Shown here piece by piece: positions 44,085 through 53,577 of a stretch of 64,000 nt of DNA. The notes beneath the pieces are model-generated. The model did no database searches and had not been told where the DNA came from. It saw nothing but the letters and a program-made list of their open reading frames with translations. This DNA is from JAPPHY01 sp034423135 (GTDB taxonomy: Bacteria > Chloroflexota > Dehalococcoidia > Lucifugimonadales > UBA2985). Positions within the stretch are counted from its first letter, which is position 1; each line of letters starts with the position of its first letter. The translations under genes were made by a program, and so were the position numbers. The stretch lies in the NCBI GenBank assembly GCA_034423135.1, contig DAOUJC010000011.1, positions 1 to 64,000 of the forward strand, read 5' to 3'.

Positions 44085-44108
44085 CCGGCCGCAGGCGCGC
44101 GCTGCGTG

Positions 44109-45770
44109 CTACATCTTCTCCGGCGCTTCCATGCCCATGAGCGACAGGGTCCTGCGCAGCGCGATCGCGGACGCCTGCACCAGCTTGAGGCGTGCCCTGG
44201 TGATGGCCTCGTCGCCGGGAGTGGTGGAGACCACGCGGCACTGCTGGTAGAACCAGTGAAACGCCGTCGCCAGGTCCTGCGAGTAGTGCGGCAGGTGGTG
44301 CGGCTCCAGCTTCACGGCCATTGACTCGATGAGCTCCGGCAGCTCCAGAATCTTGCGTATGAGCGCGAGCTCCGCCGGGTCGGTGAGCAGCGACACGTCG
44401 CCGTCGCCGTGGTCGATGCCGTTCTCGGCGGCCAGGTTCAGGATGCTGGCCACGCGGGCGTGGGCGTACTGGACGTAGAAGACGGGGTTCTCGTTGGAGC
44501 TCTTCTTGGCCAGCTCCAGGTCGAACTCCATCTGGCTGTCGGGCGAGCGGGCCAGAAAGAAGTAGCGGCACGGGTCGGTGCCCACCTCGTCCAGAAGCTC
44601 CTGTAGCGTGATAACCTCGCCGGCGCGCTTGGAAGCTCGGAGTATCTGCTGGCCCCGCTTGAGGGTGACCAGCTGGTGGATGATGATGGTGAGCCGGTCC
44701 GGGTCGATGCCCATTGCGCCGATGGCGGCCTTCATGCGGGAGACGTGTCCCTGGTGGTCGGCGCCCCACACGTCGATGACGCGCGAGAAGCCGCGCTCCA
44801 CGAACTTGTTGTAGTGGTAGGCCACGTCGGCGGCGAAGTACGTGGGGACGCCGCTGCCTCTGACCAGCACGTTGTCCTTGTCCTCGCCTAGCGCAGTTGA
44901 CACGAACCACGTCGCGCCCTCCCGGTCCGCCAGGTGGTTGTTGCGGGCTAGCGTATCCATCGCCTTCTCGTACTGGCCGTCGCTGTAGAGGGTGTGCTCC
45001 CTGAACCACACGTCGAAGCCGATCCGCAGGCGCTCCATGTCGCTCTGGATGCCCTGCATCATCTTGCCGAGGCCGATGCGGCCAAGCTCCTCGGTCGCCT
45101 GCTCCGCGGGCAGGTCCAGCAGGCGGTCGCCGTCCTCGTCCGCGATCTCCTTCGCCACGTCCACCATGTACTCTCCCACATAGCCGCCCTGGGGAAGCTC
45201 CGCCTCGCGGCCCAGCGTCTGCTGGTAGCGGGCGTAGAGCGAGCCGTAGAAGTTGTCCATCTGGTTGCCGGCGTCGTTGAAGTAGTACTCGCGGGTGACG
45301 CTGAAACCGGCCGCGTCGAGCACCCGGGCGAGTACGTCTCCGAGGACGCCTCCGCGGGCGTGGCCTACGTGTATCGGCCCCGTGGGGTTGATGCTCACGA
45401 ACTCTACCTGCACGCTTTCGCCCTTGCCCAGCGAGACGTTGCCGAAGGCTGCACTTTCTGCCAGGACGGTCTCCACCTGGCCGGCAAGCCAGCGCGGCTC
45501 CAGCGCGAAGTTGATGAAGCCAGGCGGCTCCACCCACACGCGCGCCAGGGCATCGCTGGCGGGAATGAGCGGGACGAGGCGGTTCGCGATCTCGAGCGGG
45601 TTCATGCGCAGCGAGCGCGCCAGCCTGAGCGGCAGGCTGGAGGCGTAGTCGCCGTGATCAGGGCTGGACGGGTGCTCCACCGGCACATCGATGGGCGGCG
45701 CGGATGGCAGCTGCCCGGACGCCTGTGCCTCGGCGAGGGCGTTCGCCAGCATATCCCGTATGAGGTGCAT
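44109..45770 (-). CDS. argS: Arginyl-tRNA synthetase
   Basis: Class I aminoacyl-tRNA synthetase, 553 residues. It has the N-terminal Add-1 domain, VSINPTGPIHVGHARGGVLG with HIGH-type HVGH, DVWGADHQGHVSRM and the C-terminal DALR anticodon-binding domain. The KMSKS position reads RASKRAGEV, a degenerate form often seen in ArgS. The ATG at 45770 is preferred over an in-frame GTG 9 bases upstream. A tRNA-Arg gene is elsewhere in the window (59528-59604). Confidence 0.97.
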   Translation of the reverse strand: MHLIRDMLANALAEAQASGQLPSAPPIDVPVEHPSSPDHGDYASSLPLRLARSLRMNPLEIANRLVPLIPASDALARVWVEPPGFINFALEPRWLAGQVETVLAESAAFGNVSLGKGESVQVEFVSINPTGPIHVGHARGGVLGDVLARVLDAAGFSVTREYYFNDAGNQMDNFYGSLYARYQQTLGREAELPQGGYVGEYMVDVAKEIADEDGDRLLDLPAEQATEELGRIGLGKMMQGIQSDMERLRIGFDVWFREHTLYSDGQYEKAMDTLARNNHLADREGATWFVSTALGEDKDNVLVRGSGVPTYFAADVAYHYNKFVERGFSRVIDVWGADHQGHVSRMKAAIGAMGIDPDRLTIIIHQLVTLKRGQQILRASKRAGEVITLQELLDEVGTDPCRYFFLARSPDSQMEFDLELAKKSSNENPVFYVQYAHARVASILNLAAENGIDHGDGDVSLLTDPAELALIRKILELPELIESMAVKLEPHHLPHYSQDLATAFHWFYQQCRVVSTTPGDEAITRARLKLVQASAIALRRTLSLMGMEAPEKM

Positions 45771-45846
45771 CGCAATCACGGGGCATATGTTATAGCCGAA
45801 TGAGCGGTTTGGCTAGGGGTGGGTGGGGTGACTGCCAGCAACATGA

Positions 45847-45885
45847 GTCCGCTCATGGTGAGCCTGTCGAACCATATGAGCGGAC
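45847..45885. repeat. Dispersed palindromic repeat, family 1, copy e
   Basis: GTCCGCTCATGGTG and CCATATGAGCGGAC arms flank AGCCTGTCGAA. It lies in the gap between argS and the small-protein/retropepsin pair. Confidence 0.7.
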
Positions 45886-46004
45886 GGCGTAAGCGCTTCG
45901 CCGCTCCAACCTCCTCAGTTAGTCACCACCCAGAGGTCACAAGGACATATACCAGCATTTTTCTTTGTGCTATGCTGGGAATACTAGGGTAGGGAGGCGC
46001 TGTC

Positions 46005-46298
46005 ATGGCAGTGAAGACGTGGCAGGACATAGAGCCGATTATCCAGCAGGCCGGTGGCCTTGAGGTAGTGTTTCGAAACCTTGAAGCGCATGAGCGCGTC
46101 ATGCAGCACTTCTGGGCGAACAAAGCTGCGTATCTGGAGGAGTATCCGCGCAAGTGGATTGTGGTGACGATCGACGGTGTCGCAGCGGTCTGCGATGAAT
46201 TGGAAGAGGCTGTCGAGAGGGGAAGGCAACTCACTACCGACGGTATCGCGCGGCATATTCAGTTCATGGATCCCGAGCCACGATCATGGCTTCTGTGA
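46005..46298 (+). CDS. Small soluble protein paired with a retropepsin-like protease, unknown function
   Basis: A 97-residue protein starting MAVKTWQDIEPIIQQAGGLE. The segment YLEEYPRKWIVVTIDGVAAV and the following helix resemble the DUF5678-type small proteins found next to aspartic protease-like genes in Chloroflexota and Cyanobacteria, a recollection rather than a search result. It overlaps the retropepsin gene by 13 bases, so the two are translationally coupled. GGGAGG lies about 10 bases before the ATG. Confidence 0.7.
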   Translation: MAVKTWQDIEPIIQQAGGLEVVFRNLEAHERVMQHFWANKAAYLEEYPRKWIVVTIDGVAAVCDELEEAVERGRQLTTDGIARHIQFMDPEPRSWLL

Positions 46299-46738
46299 TC
46301 CACGGCTACTTCTCCGAAACGGGCGAGCCCTACATAGCAGCCAATGTGATACTTCCGGACCTAATGGCACTTGCGGGACCGCTCCCTTCTGTATCGTTCT
46401 TGGTGGATACCGGCGCTAGCAGTACGATTCTCCATCCAATGGGCGCACTGGACTTGGGAATAGACCTTTCGAAATTGGATTATCCCGAGCTTTCAGCGGG
46501 TATAGGTGGGTTCTCATATGACGCCCTCGCAGATGGAGTAGTGCTATTCCGTGGAGACGGGTTCGGCTTCATGTGTCCGGTTTCGATTCGGATTGCTCAA
46601 CCTACGGAACACAACATGACGCTTCCATCATTGCTGGGTCGAGATGTGCTTCGTCAGTGCAATATGCGGTATGAGCCTGAGAACGGCATTCTCCAGCTAA
46701 TCAGCAACGCTTCTACATTGGTGATTCCTCAATCCTGA
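46286..46738 (+). CDS. Retropepsin-like aspartic protease domain protein
   Basis: A 150-residue single-domain protein with the active-site motif FLVDTGASSTILH (D41-T-G-A) and a C-terminal LPSLLGRDVLRQCNM, the hydrophobic-hydrophobic-Gly flap-side motif. Such single-domain proteases work as dimers. No signal peptide, so it is probably cytoplasmic. The overlap with the preceding small gene suggests a functional pair, perhaps protein with processing enzyme or toxin-antitoxin-like, but this is inference. Confidence 0.78.
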   Translation: MASVIHGYFSETGEPYIAANVILPDLMALAGPLPSVSFLVDTGASSTILHPMGALDLGIDLSKLDYPELSAGIGGFSYDALADGVVLFRGDGFGFMCPVSIRIAQPTEHNMTLPSLLGRDVLRQCNMRYEPENGILQLISNASTLVIPQS

Positions 46739-46791
46739 TTGCGCTTGTCATCAAACCTTGGCGTTCAGTCGCTGCTCTCGCCCCCCTCAGT

Positions 46792-46820
46792 TTGACACCA
46801 CGCCTGCGTGAAGCTATAAT
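46792..46820 (+). promoter_or_regulatory. Consensus sigma-70 promoter of rpsU
   Basis: TTGACA (46792-46797), exactly 17 bases, TATAAT (46815-46820): both hexamers are perfect. The transcript leader before rpsU is about 80 bases and contains the GC-rich inverted pair CCCGGAGGC/GCCCGCGGG region. Confidence 0.8.
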
Positions 46821-46907
46821 GGCTGCTCCCGGAGGCCCGCGGGACTCGTGCTCGCAGACGGCCTCCTTCCCGGTACCGCCTCAGCTTCGAAAGAAAGGGG
46901 TGATAGC

Positions 46908-47120
46908 TTGTCCCAGGTGGTGGTGAGAGAGGGCGAGACCTTCGACAGCCTCTTGAGGCGCTTCAACAAGCGGGTGCAAATGGACGGCATCCTCTCCGAG
47001 GCGCGGCGCAGGTCCCACTTCGAGAAGCCCAGCGTGCAACGCAAGCGCAAGGCCGCGGCCAAGCGTCGCAAGAGCATTCGCAGCACCAACGCTGCCAGCG
47101 GCATGGGCCGGCGCCGGTAG
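46908..47120 (+). CDS. rpsU: 30S ribosomal protein S21
   Basis: A 70-residue basic protein with the S21 pattern VREGETFDSLLRRFNKRV and the Arg/Lys-rich tail KPSVQRKRKAAAKRRK. The start is best placed at TTG 46908, with AAGGGGTG about 8 bases upstream; GTG codons a few residues later are alternatives. The upstream open frame to 46848 is leader sequence. Followed by the yqeY-type gene, a common pairing. Confidence 0.93.
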   Translation: MSQVVVREGETFDSLLRRFNKRVQMDGILSEARRRSHFEKPSVQRKRKAAAKRRKSIRSTNAASGMGRRR

Positions 47121-47137
47121 CCCGTTCGCATACACAC

Positions 47138-47590
47138 ATGCCACTCAAGGATCGCCTCGACGAGGACCTCAAGAGCGCCATCCGAGCACAGGACGCCCTA
47201 CGACGCAACGTGCTGCGCTCGCTCCGCTCGGAGGTGCACAACGAGGAGATCGCGCAGCAGAAGCCGCTGGATGACGACGACGCCATCATCGGCGTCATCT
47301 CCAGGCAGGTGAGGCAGCGCCGCGAGAGCATCTCCGAGTTCCGCAAGGGCAACCGAGACGACCTCGTGCAACGCGAGGAGTCAGAGTTGTCAGTCCTCCT
47401 CGAGTACCTGCCGCAGCAGCTAACGCCTGAGGAGATCGCCGACTTGGCGCGCCAAGCCGTCAGCGAGGTCGGCGCACGCGGCCCGGGCGACAAGGGCAGG
47501 GTGATGGGCAAGCTCATGCCCAGCGTCAGGGGCCGCGCCGACGGCTCAGTCGTCAATGAGGTGGTCACCGGCATCCTGGAGGCGATGTGA
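47138..47590 (+). CDS. GatB/YqeY domain protein
   Basis: A 150-residue protein with the YqeY layout: LKDRLDEDLKSAIRAQDALR at the N terminus, LEYLPQQLTPEEI and a C-terminal GRVMGKLMPSVRGRADGSVV. The domain resembles the tRNA-binding tail of GatB. Its precise role is unknown. Linkage to rpsU is widely conserved. Confidence 0.92.
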   Translation: MPLKDRLDEDLKSAIRAQDALRRNVLRSLRSEVHNEEIAQQKPLDDDDAIIGVISRQVRQRRESISEFRKGNRDDLVQREESELSVLLEYLPQQLTPEEIADLARQAVSEVGARGPGDKGRVMGKLMPSVRGRADGSVVNEVVTGILEAM

Positions 47591-47609
47591 GGCCGACGGG
47601 GGCGCGCCG

Positions 47610-48299
47610 GTGAGATTCGGCATCGTGGTCTTCCCCGGCACGTGGAGCGACGGCGATTGCCACCACGTAGCCACATCTGTTCTGGGCCAGGACGCCCGCT
47701 ACGTGTGGCACAAGGACACCGACCTGTCGGGCATCGACTGCGTTGTGCTGCCCGGAGGCTTCTCCTACGGCGACTATCTCCGCACGGGGGCCATCGCGCG
47801 CTTCTCGCCGGTCATGGACGCGGTTGAGCGGTTCGCGAATTCAGGCGGGCTGGTCATCGGGATATGCAACGGCTTCCAGGTCCTGTGCGAGGCCGGCCTG
47901 CTGCCGGGCGTGCTGACCAGGAACCATCACGTACAGTTCCGCTGCCAGTGGGTCGACCTGCGCGTGGAGACCACCAACACTCCGTTCACCGCAGCGTGCG
48001 AGAGGGGAGACGTGCTGCGCATCCCCATTTCGCACGGCGAGGGCAGCTACTACGCGGACCCCGATACGCTTGCGATGCTCAACGCCGGCGGCCGCGTGGC
48101 ATTCCGCTACTGCACCCCGGACGGCGAAGCGACGACCGGCGCCAACCCCAACGGCTCGCTGGAGAACATTGCGGGCATCACAAACGCACGCGGCAACGTG
48201 CTGGGCATGATGCCGCACCCGGAGCGCTGCTGCGAGTCCGTGCTCGGCGGCACCGACGGGCGCCGCATCTTCGAGTCCGTGCTGCGAGCGATGGCGTGA
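47610..48299 (+). CDS. purQ: Phosphoribosylformylglycinamidine synthase subunit PurQ
   Basis: Glutaminase subunit supplying ammonia to PurL. The 229-residue protein has the class I amidotransferase nucleophile in GICNGFQVL, and the catalytic His and Glu in MMPHPERCC. It also has IPISHGEGSYYA. GTG 47610 gives the normal N terminus VRFGIVVFPGTW. The frame is open upstream into yqeY, but those codons lack similarity. Confidence 0.95.
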   Translation: MRFGIVVFPGTWSDGDCHHVATSVLGQDARYVWHKDTDLSGIDCVVLPGGFSYGDYLRTGAIARFSPVMDAVERFANSGGLVIGICNGFQVLCEAGLLPGVLTRNHHVQFRCQWVDLRVETTNTPFTAACERGDVLRIPISHGEGSYYADPDTLAMLNAGGRVAFRYCTPDGEATTGANPNGSLENIAGITNARGNVLGMMPHPERCCESVLGGTDGRRIFESVLRAMA

Positions 48300-48379
48300 C
48301 AGGCAGGCGGATGCCACGCGCGAGCCTTGCGCTCCAGAGTTCTCCTGCCCGATACCTACGCATTCGTGTGAAATAGCTT

Positions 48380-50626
48380 ATGCCTGTTTCCAAGGAAATT
48401 CTCGACGAGATAGCCCTCTCTGAGGCCGAGTACGCTGCAATCGTGGAGCGGCTTGGCCGAGAGCCAAACCCACTGGAGCTTGGCATGTTCGGCGCGCTGT
48501 GGAGCGAGCACTGCGGCTACAAGCACTCCAAGCTGCTGCTGAGACGGCTGCCGTCCCACAGCCCGCGGCTACTGGTCGCGCCGGGCGCGGAGAACGCCGG
48601 CGTGGTCGACATCGGTGACGGGCTGGCGGTCGTGATGAAGGTCGAGTCCCACAACCACCCCTCGGCGGTGGAGCCGTACCAGGGCGCCGCGACGGGCGTG
48701 GGGGGTATCGTGCGGGACATACTTGCGATGGGCGCCAGGCCCATCGCGCTGCTGAACTCCCTGCGCTTCGGCCCGCTCGACAGCGCGAGGAACCGAGATC
48801 TGTTCGCGGGCGTCGTGGGTGGCATATCGTGGTACGGCAACTGCATCGGCGTGCCTGACGTGGGCGGCGAGGTTGCGTTCTCGGAGTCGTACTCAGGCAA
48901 CCCGCTGGTCAACGCCCTGTGCCTGGGGCTGGTGGAGGCAGACCGCGTGGTGCGCGCGAGGGCGTCGGGCGAAGGCAACCTGCTGGTGCTCGTGGGCGCG
49001 GACACGGGCGTCGACGGCATCCACGGCGCATCCGGCCTTGCGTCCCGCACATTCGAGGAGGAGCGGGAGATGCGGCCCACGGTGCAGGTGGGCAACCCGT
49101 TCCTGGAGAAGGTGCTCATCGAGACGTGCCTGGAGGCGCTCGAGACCGGCCACGTGCTGGCGATGCAGGACCTTGGCGCGGCCGGCCTCACAAGCACGGT
49201 GGTCGAATCGGTGGCGCGCGGAGGCGCGGGCGCCGCGATCGACGTTTCGAAGGTGCCGCGGCGCGAGCGCGGCATGTCGCCCTACGAAGTGATGCTATCG
49301 GAGTCACAGGAACGGATGCTCGTGGTTGTGGCACCGGAGCACGAGGATTCCGTGAGGCGCGTGTTCGACAAGTGGGACCTCGAAAGCTCGGTCATCGGGA
49401 CGGTGACCGGCGACGGCCTGGTGCACATCTACGACGGCAGCAGCGAGGAGGCGAGGCTCCCAGTCGACGTGCTCACTGACCCGCCTCTCTACACTCTTTA
49501 TGGCGAGACGCCTGCGTACATGGAGCAGACGCGCGGCGTCGATATTGAAGCGCTGCCGCTGCCTGAGGACGGGGTGGGGCAGGCGTTGCTGCGGCTGCTC
49601 GCCTTCCCGGACATCGCCGGCAAAGAGTGGATCTATCGCCAGTACGATCACCAGGTGCAGACCAACACCCTACAGCCTCCCGGCGGAGACGCCGCTGTGC
49701 TGCGCATCAAAGGCACGTCAACGGCCATCGCGCTGGCGACGGACGGCAACGGCCGCTACTGCTACCTGGACCCTGTTGCCGGGGGCGCCATCGCGGTCGC
49801 GGAGGCGTGTCGCAACCTTGCGTGCGCGGGCGCGGAGCCGCTGGCCCTCACCGACTGCCTGAATTTCGGCAACCCGGAGCGTGGGGAGGTGTCCTACCAG
49901 CTTGAGGGCTGCATTGAGGGTATGGTGCGGGCGTGCGAGGCGTTCGGCATCCCGGTCATCAGCGGCAACGTGAGCCTGTACAACGAGACGAGAGGCGCGG
50001 CCGTTTGGCCCACGCCGGTTGTGGGCGCGCTGGGCCTGATCGAGAACGCGGAGCGAAGGTGCGACATCGCGTTCACCAGCCCCGGCAGCGAGGTTGTCCT
50101 GATAGGCGCATCGGAGGTGTCCGGCGATGCGAGCGCGCTGGGTGGCAGCGCCTACCTGGAGTCGGAGCACGGCGTGGTCGCGGGCGTACCGTCGATTGAC
50201 CTTGACCTTGAGGTTCGCGTGCAGAGGCTGTGTCGCGGGGCCGTCCGGGAGGGCCTGCTTGAGTCGGCGCACGACTGCGCGGACGGCGGGCTTGCGGTGG
50301 CGCTCGCCGAGAGCTGCATAGCCGGCGGCACTGGCTTCCGCTGCACAGCCGAGGTGAGCGGGCGGTGGGACGCGGCGCTGTTCGGAGAGGTGCAGTCGCG
50401 CATTGTGGCGTCGCTTGCCGCGGACGCTCTGCCCGCGTTCGAGCGGCTCGCCGCCGATGAGGGCGTGCCGTGGACTCGGTTGGGCAGCACGGGCGGCGAT
50501 TCGCTGACGCTTCCCGGCGTTATGGACGTCTCGCTGGCCGCGCTGGATGATGCGTGGCGGCATGGGCTGGAGCGGGCAGTGGGGTGGACTGCGCCTGAGT
50601 TGACGCCGGAACAGGCCGGCGGCTAG
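48380..50626 (+). CDS. purL: Phosphoribosylformylglycinamidine synthase subunit PurL
   Basis: ATP-dependent FGAM synthase of purine synthesis, small type (748 residues), which works with PurQ and PurS. It has EHCGYKHSKLLLRRLP, the active-site ESHNHPSAVEPYQGAATGVG, ALTDCLNFGNPE, and SAHDCADGGLAVALAES near the C terminus. No purS is seen upstream of purQ, so it must lie outside this window or be missed. Confidence 0.96.
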   Translation: MPVSKEILDEIALSEAEYAAIVERLGREPNPLELGMFGALWSEHCGYKHSKLLLRRLPSHSPRLLVAPGAENAGVVDIGDGLAVVMKVESHNHPSAVEPYQGAATGVGGIVRDILAMGARPIALLNSLRFGPLDSARNRDLFAGVVGGISWYGNCIGVPDVGGEVAFSESYSGNPLVNALCLGLVEADRVVRARASGEGNLLVLVGADTGVDGIHGASGLASRTFEEEREMRPTVQVGNPFLEKVLIETCLEALETGHVLAMQDLGAAGLTSTVVESVARGGAGAAIDVSKVPRRERGMSPYEVMLSESQERMLVVVAPEHEDSVRRVFDKWDLESSVIGTVTGDGLVHIYDGSSEEARLPVDVLTDPPLYTLYGETPAYMEQTRGVDIEALPLPEDGVGQALLRLLAFPDIAGKEWIYRQYDHQVQTNTLQPPGGDAAVLRIKGTSTAIALATDGNGRYCYLDPVAGGAIAVAEACRNLACAGAEPLALTDCLNFGNPERGEVSYQLEGCIEGMVRACEAFGIPVISGNVSLYNETRGAAVWPTPVVGALGLIENAERRCDIAFTSPGSEVVLIGASEVSGDASALGGSAYLESEHGVVAGVPSIDLDLEVRVQRLCRGAVREGLLESAHDCADGGLAVALAESCIAGGTGFRCTAEVSGRWDAALFGEVQSRIVASLAADALPAFERLAADEGVPWTRLGSTGGDSLTLPGVMDVSLAALDDAWRHGLERAVGWTAPELTPEQAGG

Positions 50627-50674
50627 GCGGCAGGCTGGCCTGGCAAATCCAAACCGCATTGAGGGTGTATCTGA

Positions 50675-52597
50675 GTGATTTGGGTTAGGCGCTTCTTCGT
50701 GTTGCCCGTGGGGGCCGTGTTTCTTGTCCTGCTGGCGTTCACGCTTTTCGGCTCCAGGGTTGCGGCGACGCTCTACGACGCGGAATTCTACAAGCGCCAT
50801 CTCGCTGAGCAGCAGGTCTACGGCTTCGTTCTGGACGACCTCACGACGGCCTCCATAGAGGAGCTTCGCAGCAAACCTCCGGACTTCTTCTCGATTGACC
50901 TGCCGGACAACCCGATCGACGCATTGGGCCTGCCCACCGCCGAACTGGTGCGGTCCGTGAACGTCGTGTTTCCGCGTGACTGGGTGCAGCAGCAGCTGGA
51001 AGGGGCAATCGACCAGGTTGTCGGCTACCTCAACCGGGAGCGCGACGAGCTGGACGTTCATTTGGCGATTGATGAGCGGGTTCCGGCCGCCACGGATGAG
51101 CTGAAGTCGCTAGTCGGCAGCTCGCGCGTTCACTCGCTGGTGCTGGAGCACTACGTGGCCGCGGAGGTGGACGAAGCCTTAGCGCAGGGTGCAGAGCCCC
51201 TTGGAGTGCGCCTTGAGCAGGAGGACGTGGTAGCCGCTATCAATGGGAGCGTGCCTGAGGAGTGGCTCACTGTGCACGTCAACGCTGCCATTGACGAGGT
51301 TGCGACGTACATGTCCAGCAAGCAGGACACGTTGAGGATACACGTGCCGCTGTACGAGCGCGCAGACGCGGCCATAGAGGAGTTGAACGCGCTGTATGCA
51401 GGCTCCGGCCTGGACAGCGGCCAGTTCGCGGAGCGGATCGCCTCAGAGCTGGAGGCGGCGCTGCCTCCAAGCGTGGAGTTTCCCTTCGGCGTCTCGCTGA
51501 CCGCAGCGGAGGTGGCGGGGGCAGTCGCGCCTGAACTGTCCGGCCCGTGGCTAGAGGAGCAGGCCGGGTTGGTGGTGGCAAGCGCGGCGCCGTACATCAT
51601 CGGGAAGACGGACGACTTCAGCGCCAACATCTCCACGGTCGAGGGGCGAGAGGCGTCTCTGGCAGCGGTGGAGGCGCTGGCACTGGAGAGGCTCCAAGGT
51701 CGCCTTGATGCCCTGCGAGAGTGCGGGCGTGGCGAGATGCCGTTCGGCGCGAGCGTTCCCATGCGCAACGAGCTGCCGCGGTGCTCGCCGCAGGGAACCG
51801 GCACGGACGCGCTGCTGGGCATGATGGACGTGGACGTAGCCGGAGGGGTGGCCAGCCTCGTAGGCACGGAGTTCCCGGACTCAGTGGAGTACACCCGCGA
51901 GGACCTGCGCCGGGGGATGGGCGGAGAGGCGTCTAGTAGCGTGCTGGCCATGGACCGGCTGCGCACCCTGTTCAGCGATGGGTGGACATACACGGAAGCT
52001 GACCTGCTGGAGGACTGGACTGACGAGGACGGCGATGCGGTGGATAACCTGCGAACCCTGCTGACCGACGGCTGGCGGCTGACTCAGGCCGACCTGGACG
52101 AGCTAGCATCCGCGGATGACGACAGCGCCTCCGCGTCCGACTCCCTTGAGCGTGTCAGGTCGCTTCCGGTGGGCTCGGCGGGCCTGACGCTCTTGGCCGC
52201 GCTGGTGCTGGTGGCGCTGCTGGCAGCCGCGGGCCTGCTCGGCGGGCAGACCTGGCGCGGCAGGATAGCGTGGGCGTCGGGGACGCTTGCCGTAACGTCA
52301 CTGTTGCTGCTGTTGGTGACCACCCTGTCAATCGGCCCGGTGTTCGACAGCGCAATACGGGAGCTGAAGGCCCAAGCAGCGCAGGATCTGGGCAGCCCGG
52401 CAGCGCGTCTAGGCATGGACAAGGCGTTGGACGTTGTTCAATCGATGGGAGACGACTTCGTGGGTGGGGTGGCGCGGAGCAGCCTGTGGCTGTTCGTGAT
52501 AGGCGCCGTGGCGTTCGGGCTTACATTCGTCCCCAAGGAGTTTATCAGCCGGTTCCGGCGCCCGATGGAAGACAGCTATCCGCCGGCCCCCCAGTGA
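50675..52597 (+). CDS. Large membrane-anchored extracytoplasmic protein with internal repeats, unknown
   Basis: A 640-residue protein translated from GTG. An N-terminal membrane helix (5-28) is followed by about 470 exported residues and then two or three C-terminal membrane helices (about 508-530, 540-562 and 607-626). The exported part contains three diverged copies of a unit: FPRDWVQQQLEGAIDQVVGY, VPEEWLTVHVNAAIDEVATY and LSGPWLEEQAGLVVASAAPY each begin one, followed by a beta-rich stretch. A shorter tandem pair, LRTLFSDGWTYTEADL and LRTLLTDGWRLTQADL, lies near 430-475. No enzyme motif is seen. It overlaps the convergent MBL gene by 22 bases. Confidence 0.75.
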   Translation: MIWVRRFFVLPVGAVFLVLLAFTLFGSRVAATLYDAEFYKRHLAEQQVYGFVLDDLTTASIEELRSKPPDFFSIDLPDNPIDALGLPTAELVRSVNVVFPRDWVQQQLEGAIDQVVGYLNRERDELDVHLAIDERVPAATDELKSLVGSSRVHSLVLEHYVAAEVDEALAQGAEPLGVRLEQEDVVAAINGSVPEEWLTVHVNAAIDEVATYMSSKQDTLRIHVPLYERADAAIEELNALYAGSGLDSGQFAERIASELEAALPPSVEFPFGVSLTAAEVAGAVAPELSGPWLEEQAGLVVASAAPYIIGKTDDFSANISTVEGREASLAAVEALALERLQGRLDALRECGRGEMPFGASVPMRNELPRCSPQGTGTDALLGMMDVDVAGGVASLVGTEFPDSVEYTREDLRRGMGGEASSSVLAMDRLRTLFSDGWTYTEADLLEDWTDEDGDAVDNLRTLLTDGWRLTQADLDELASADDDSASASDSLERVRSLPVGSAGLTLLAALVLVALLAAAGLLGGQTWRGRIAWASGTLAVTSLLLLLVTTLSIGPVFDSAIRELKAQAAQDLGSPAARLGMDKALDVVQSMGDDFVGGVARSSLWLFVIGAVAFGLTFVPKEFISRFRRPMEDSYPPAPQ

Positions 52598-53406
52598 CCT
52601 GGGCGACGCGTCCTGGCGCGCCAGCGCCGCAGGGTGCCCCAGTTCTTGAGTGCGATCCGCCACGTCGGCAGGTCGTACGGGCGGTCGGTCAGGCCGCGCA
52701 CGCGGGTCATCACTTCCTCCGTTAGTGGAGGGCCGTGGCCGAAACACGCCACGTCGGCGTCAAGCTCCCGGAGCGTGTGAAGGGACGCATCCAGCTCCCT
52801 GCGCTTCGAGCGGTCCCACATCAGCGGGCGGCTGAGCCGGTCGATGTTGTTGATGACGGAGTCGCCCAGGAAGAGCACACTGGGTGAGGTCAGGATCGGG
52901 CAGATGCTGCCGGGGGTGTGCCCAGGCGCGTGGAGGATCCTGAGCCCCCCCATGCATGGCACGACGTCGCCGTGCTCCAGCGTCTCGTGTACGGGCGTGT
53001 CGGGGAAGGTTACCCGCGTCTCGGCCCTGCGCGGCCCGCCGCCTCCTGCGCCGGTCAGCCGCAGTGCCCACCGGTACCACGATGGCGGCGGTTCGCCTTC
53101 GTCGCCCTTTCGGAGCTGCAGCGTGCCGTCCTGGCCCGCGATTGTCTCCGCGCTGTGCGCCACGATACTTGCTCCGGTGAGCTCGTGCAGCTCGGCGGCG
53201 CTGCCTGAGTGGTCGAAGTGAAAGTGCGTGACGATGATCCAGCGGAGGTCCGATGGGCTGCGTCCCAGCTTCCTGATCTCTTCCACGATGGCCTCGCCAT
53301 TGCCGGAGATGCCGGTGTCCACGACGGCCATCTGCTCGTCGGCCAAGAGCACGACGTTGCTGCCGTTTACATTCTCTAGGCGATGCACGCCGGGGGCGAG
53401 TTCCAT
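52576..53406 (-). CDS. MBL-fold metallo-hydrolase
   Basis: A 276-residue metallo-beta-lactamase fold protein with VTHFHFDHSGS (metal motif), HAPGHTPGSICPI, VLFLGDSVI and CFGHGPPL. The fold and motif spacing match the other MBL protein at 27426-28184, and they may be paralogues. The C terminus is Arg-rich. Substrate unknown. Confidence 0.85.
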   Translation of the reverse strand: MELAPGVHRLENVNGSNVVLLADEQMAVVDTGISGNGEAIVEEIRKLGRSPSDLRWIIVTHFHFDHSGSAAELHELTGASIVAHSAETIAGQDGTLQLRKGDEGEPPPSWYRWALRLTGAGGGGPRRAETRVTFPDTPVHETLEHGDVVPCMGGLRILHAPGHTPGSICPILTSPSVLFLGDSVINNIDRLSRPLMWDRSKRRELDASLHTLRELDADVACFGHGPPLTEEVMTRVRGLTDRPYDLPTWRIALKNWGTLRRWRARTRRPGHWGAGG

Positions 53407-53577
53407 GCGCGGGTCGCTCCGCTCGCCGGGCCGTTTGGGGACCGCCCGGCAACGTTCCGTATTGTATGCCTGCCCCGTGTCGCTGTCCAGCGAATCGACC
53501 TGACGCCGATGCAGCAGCCCCTAAAGGCGCCCTCGATTGTGATAGAATGAACAAGATATGCTGCTCACAGGTCTTGG

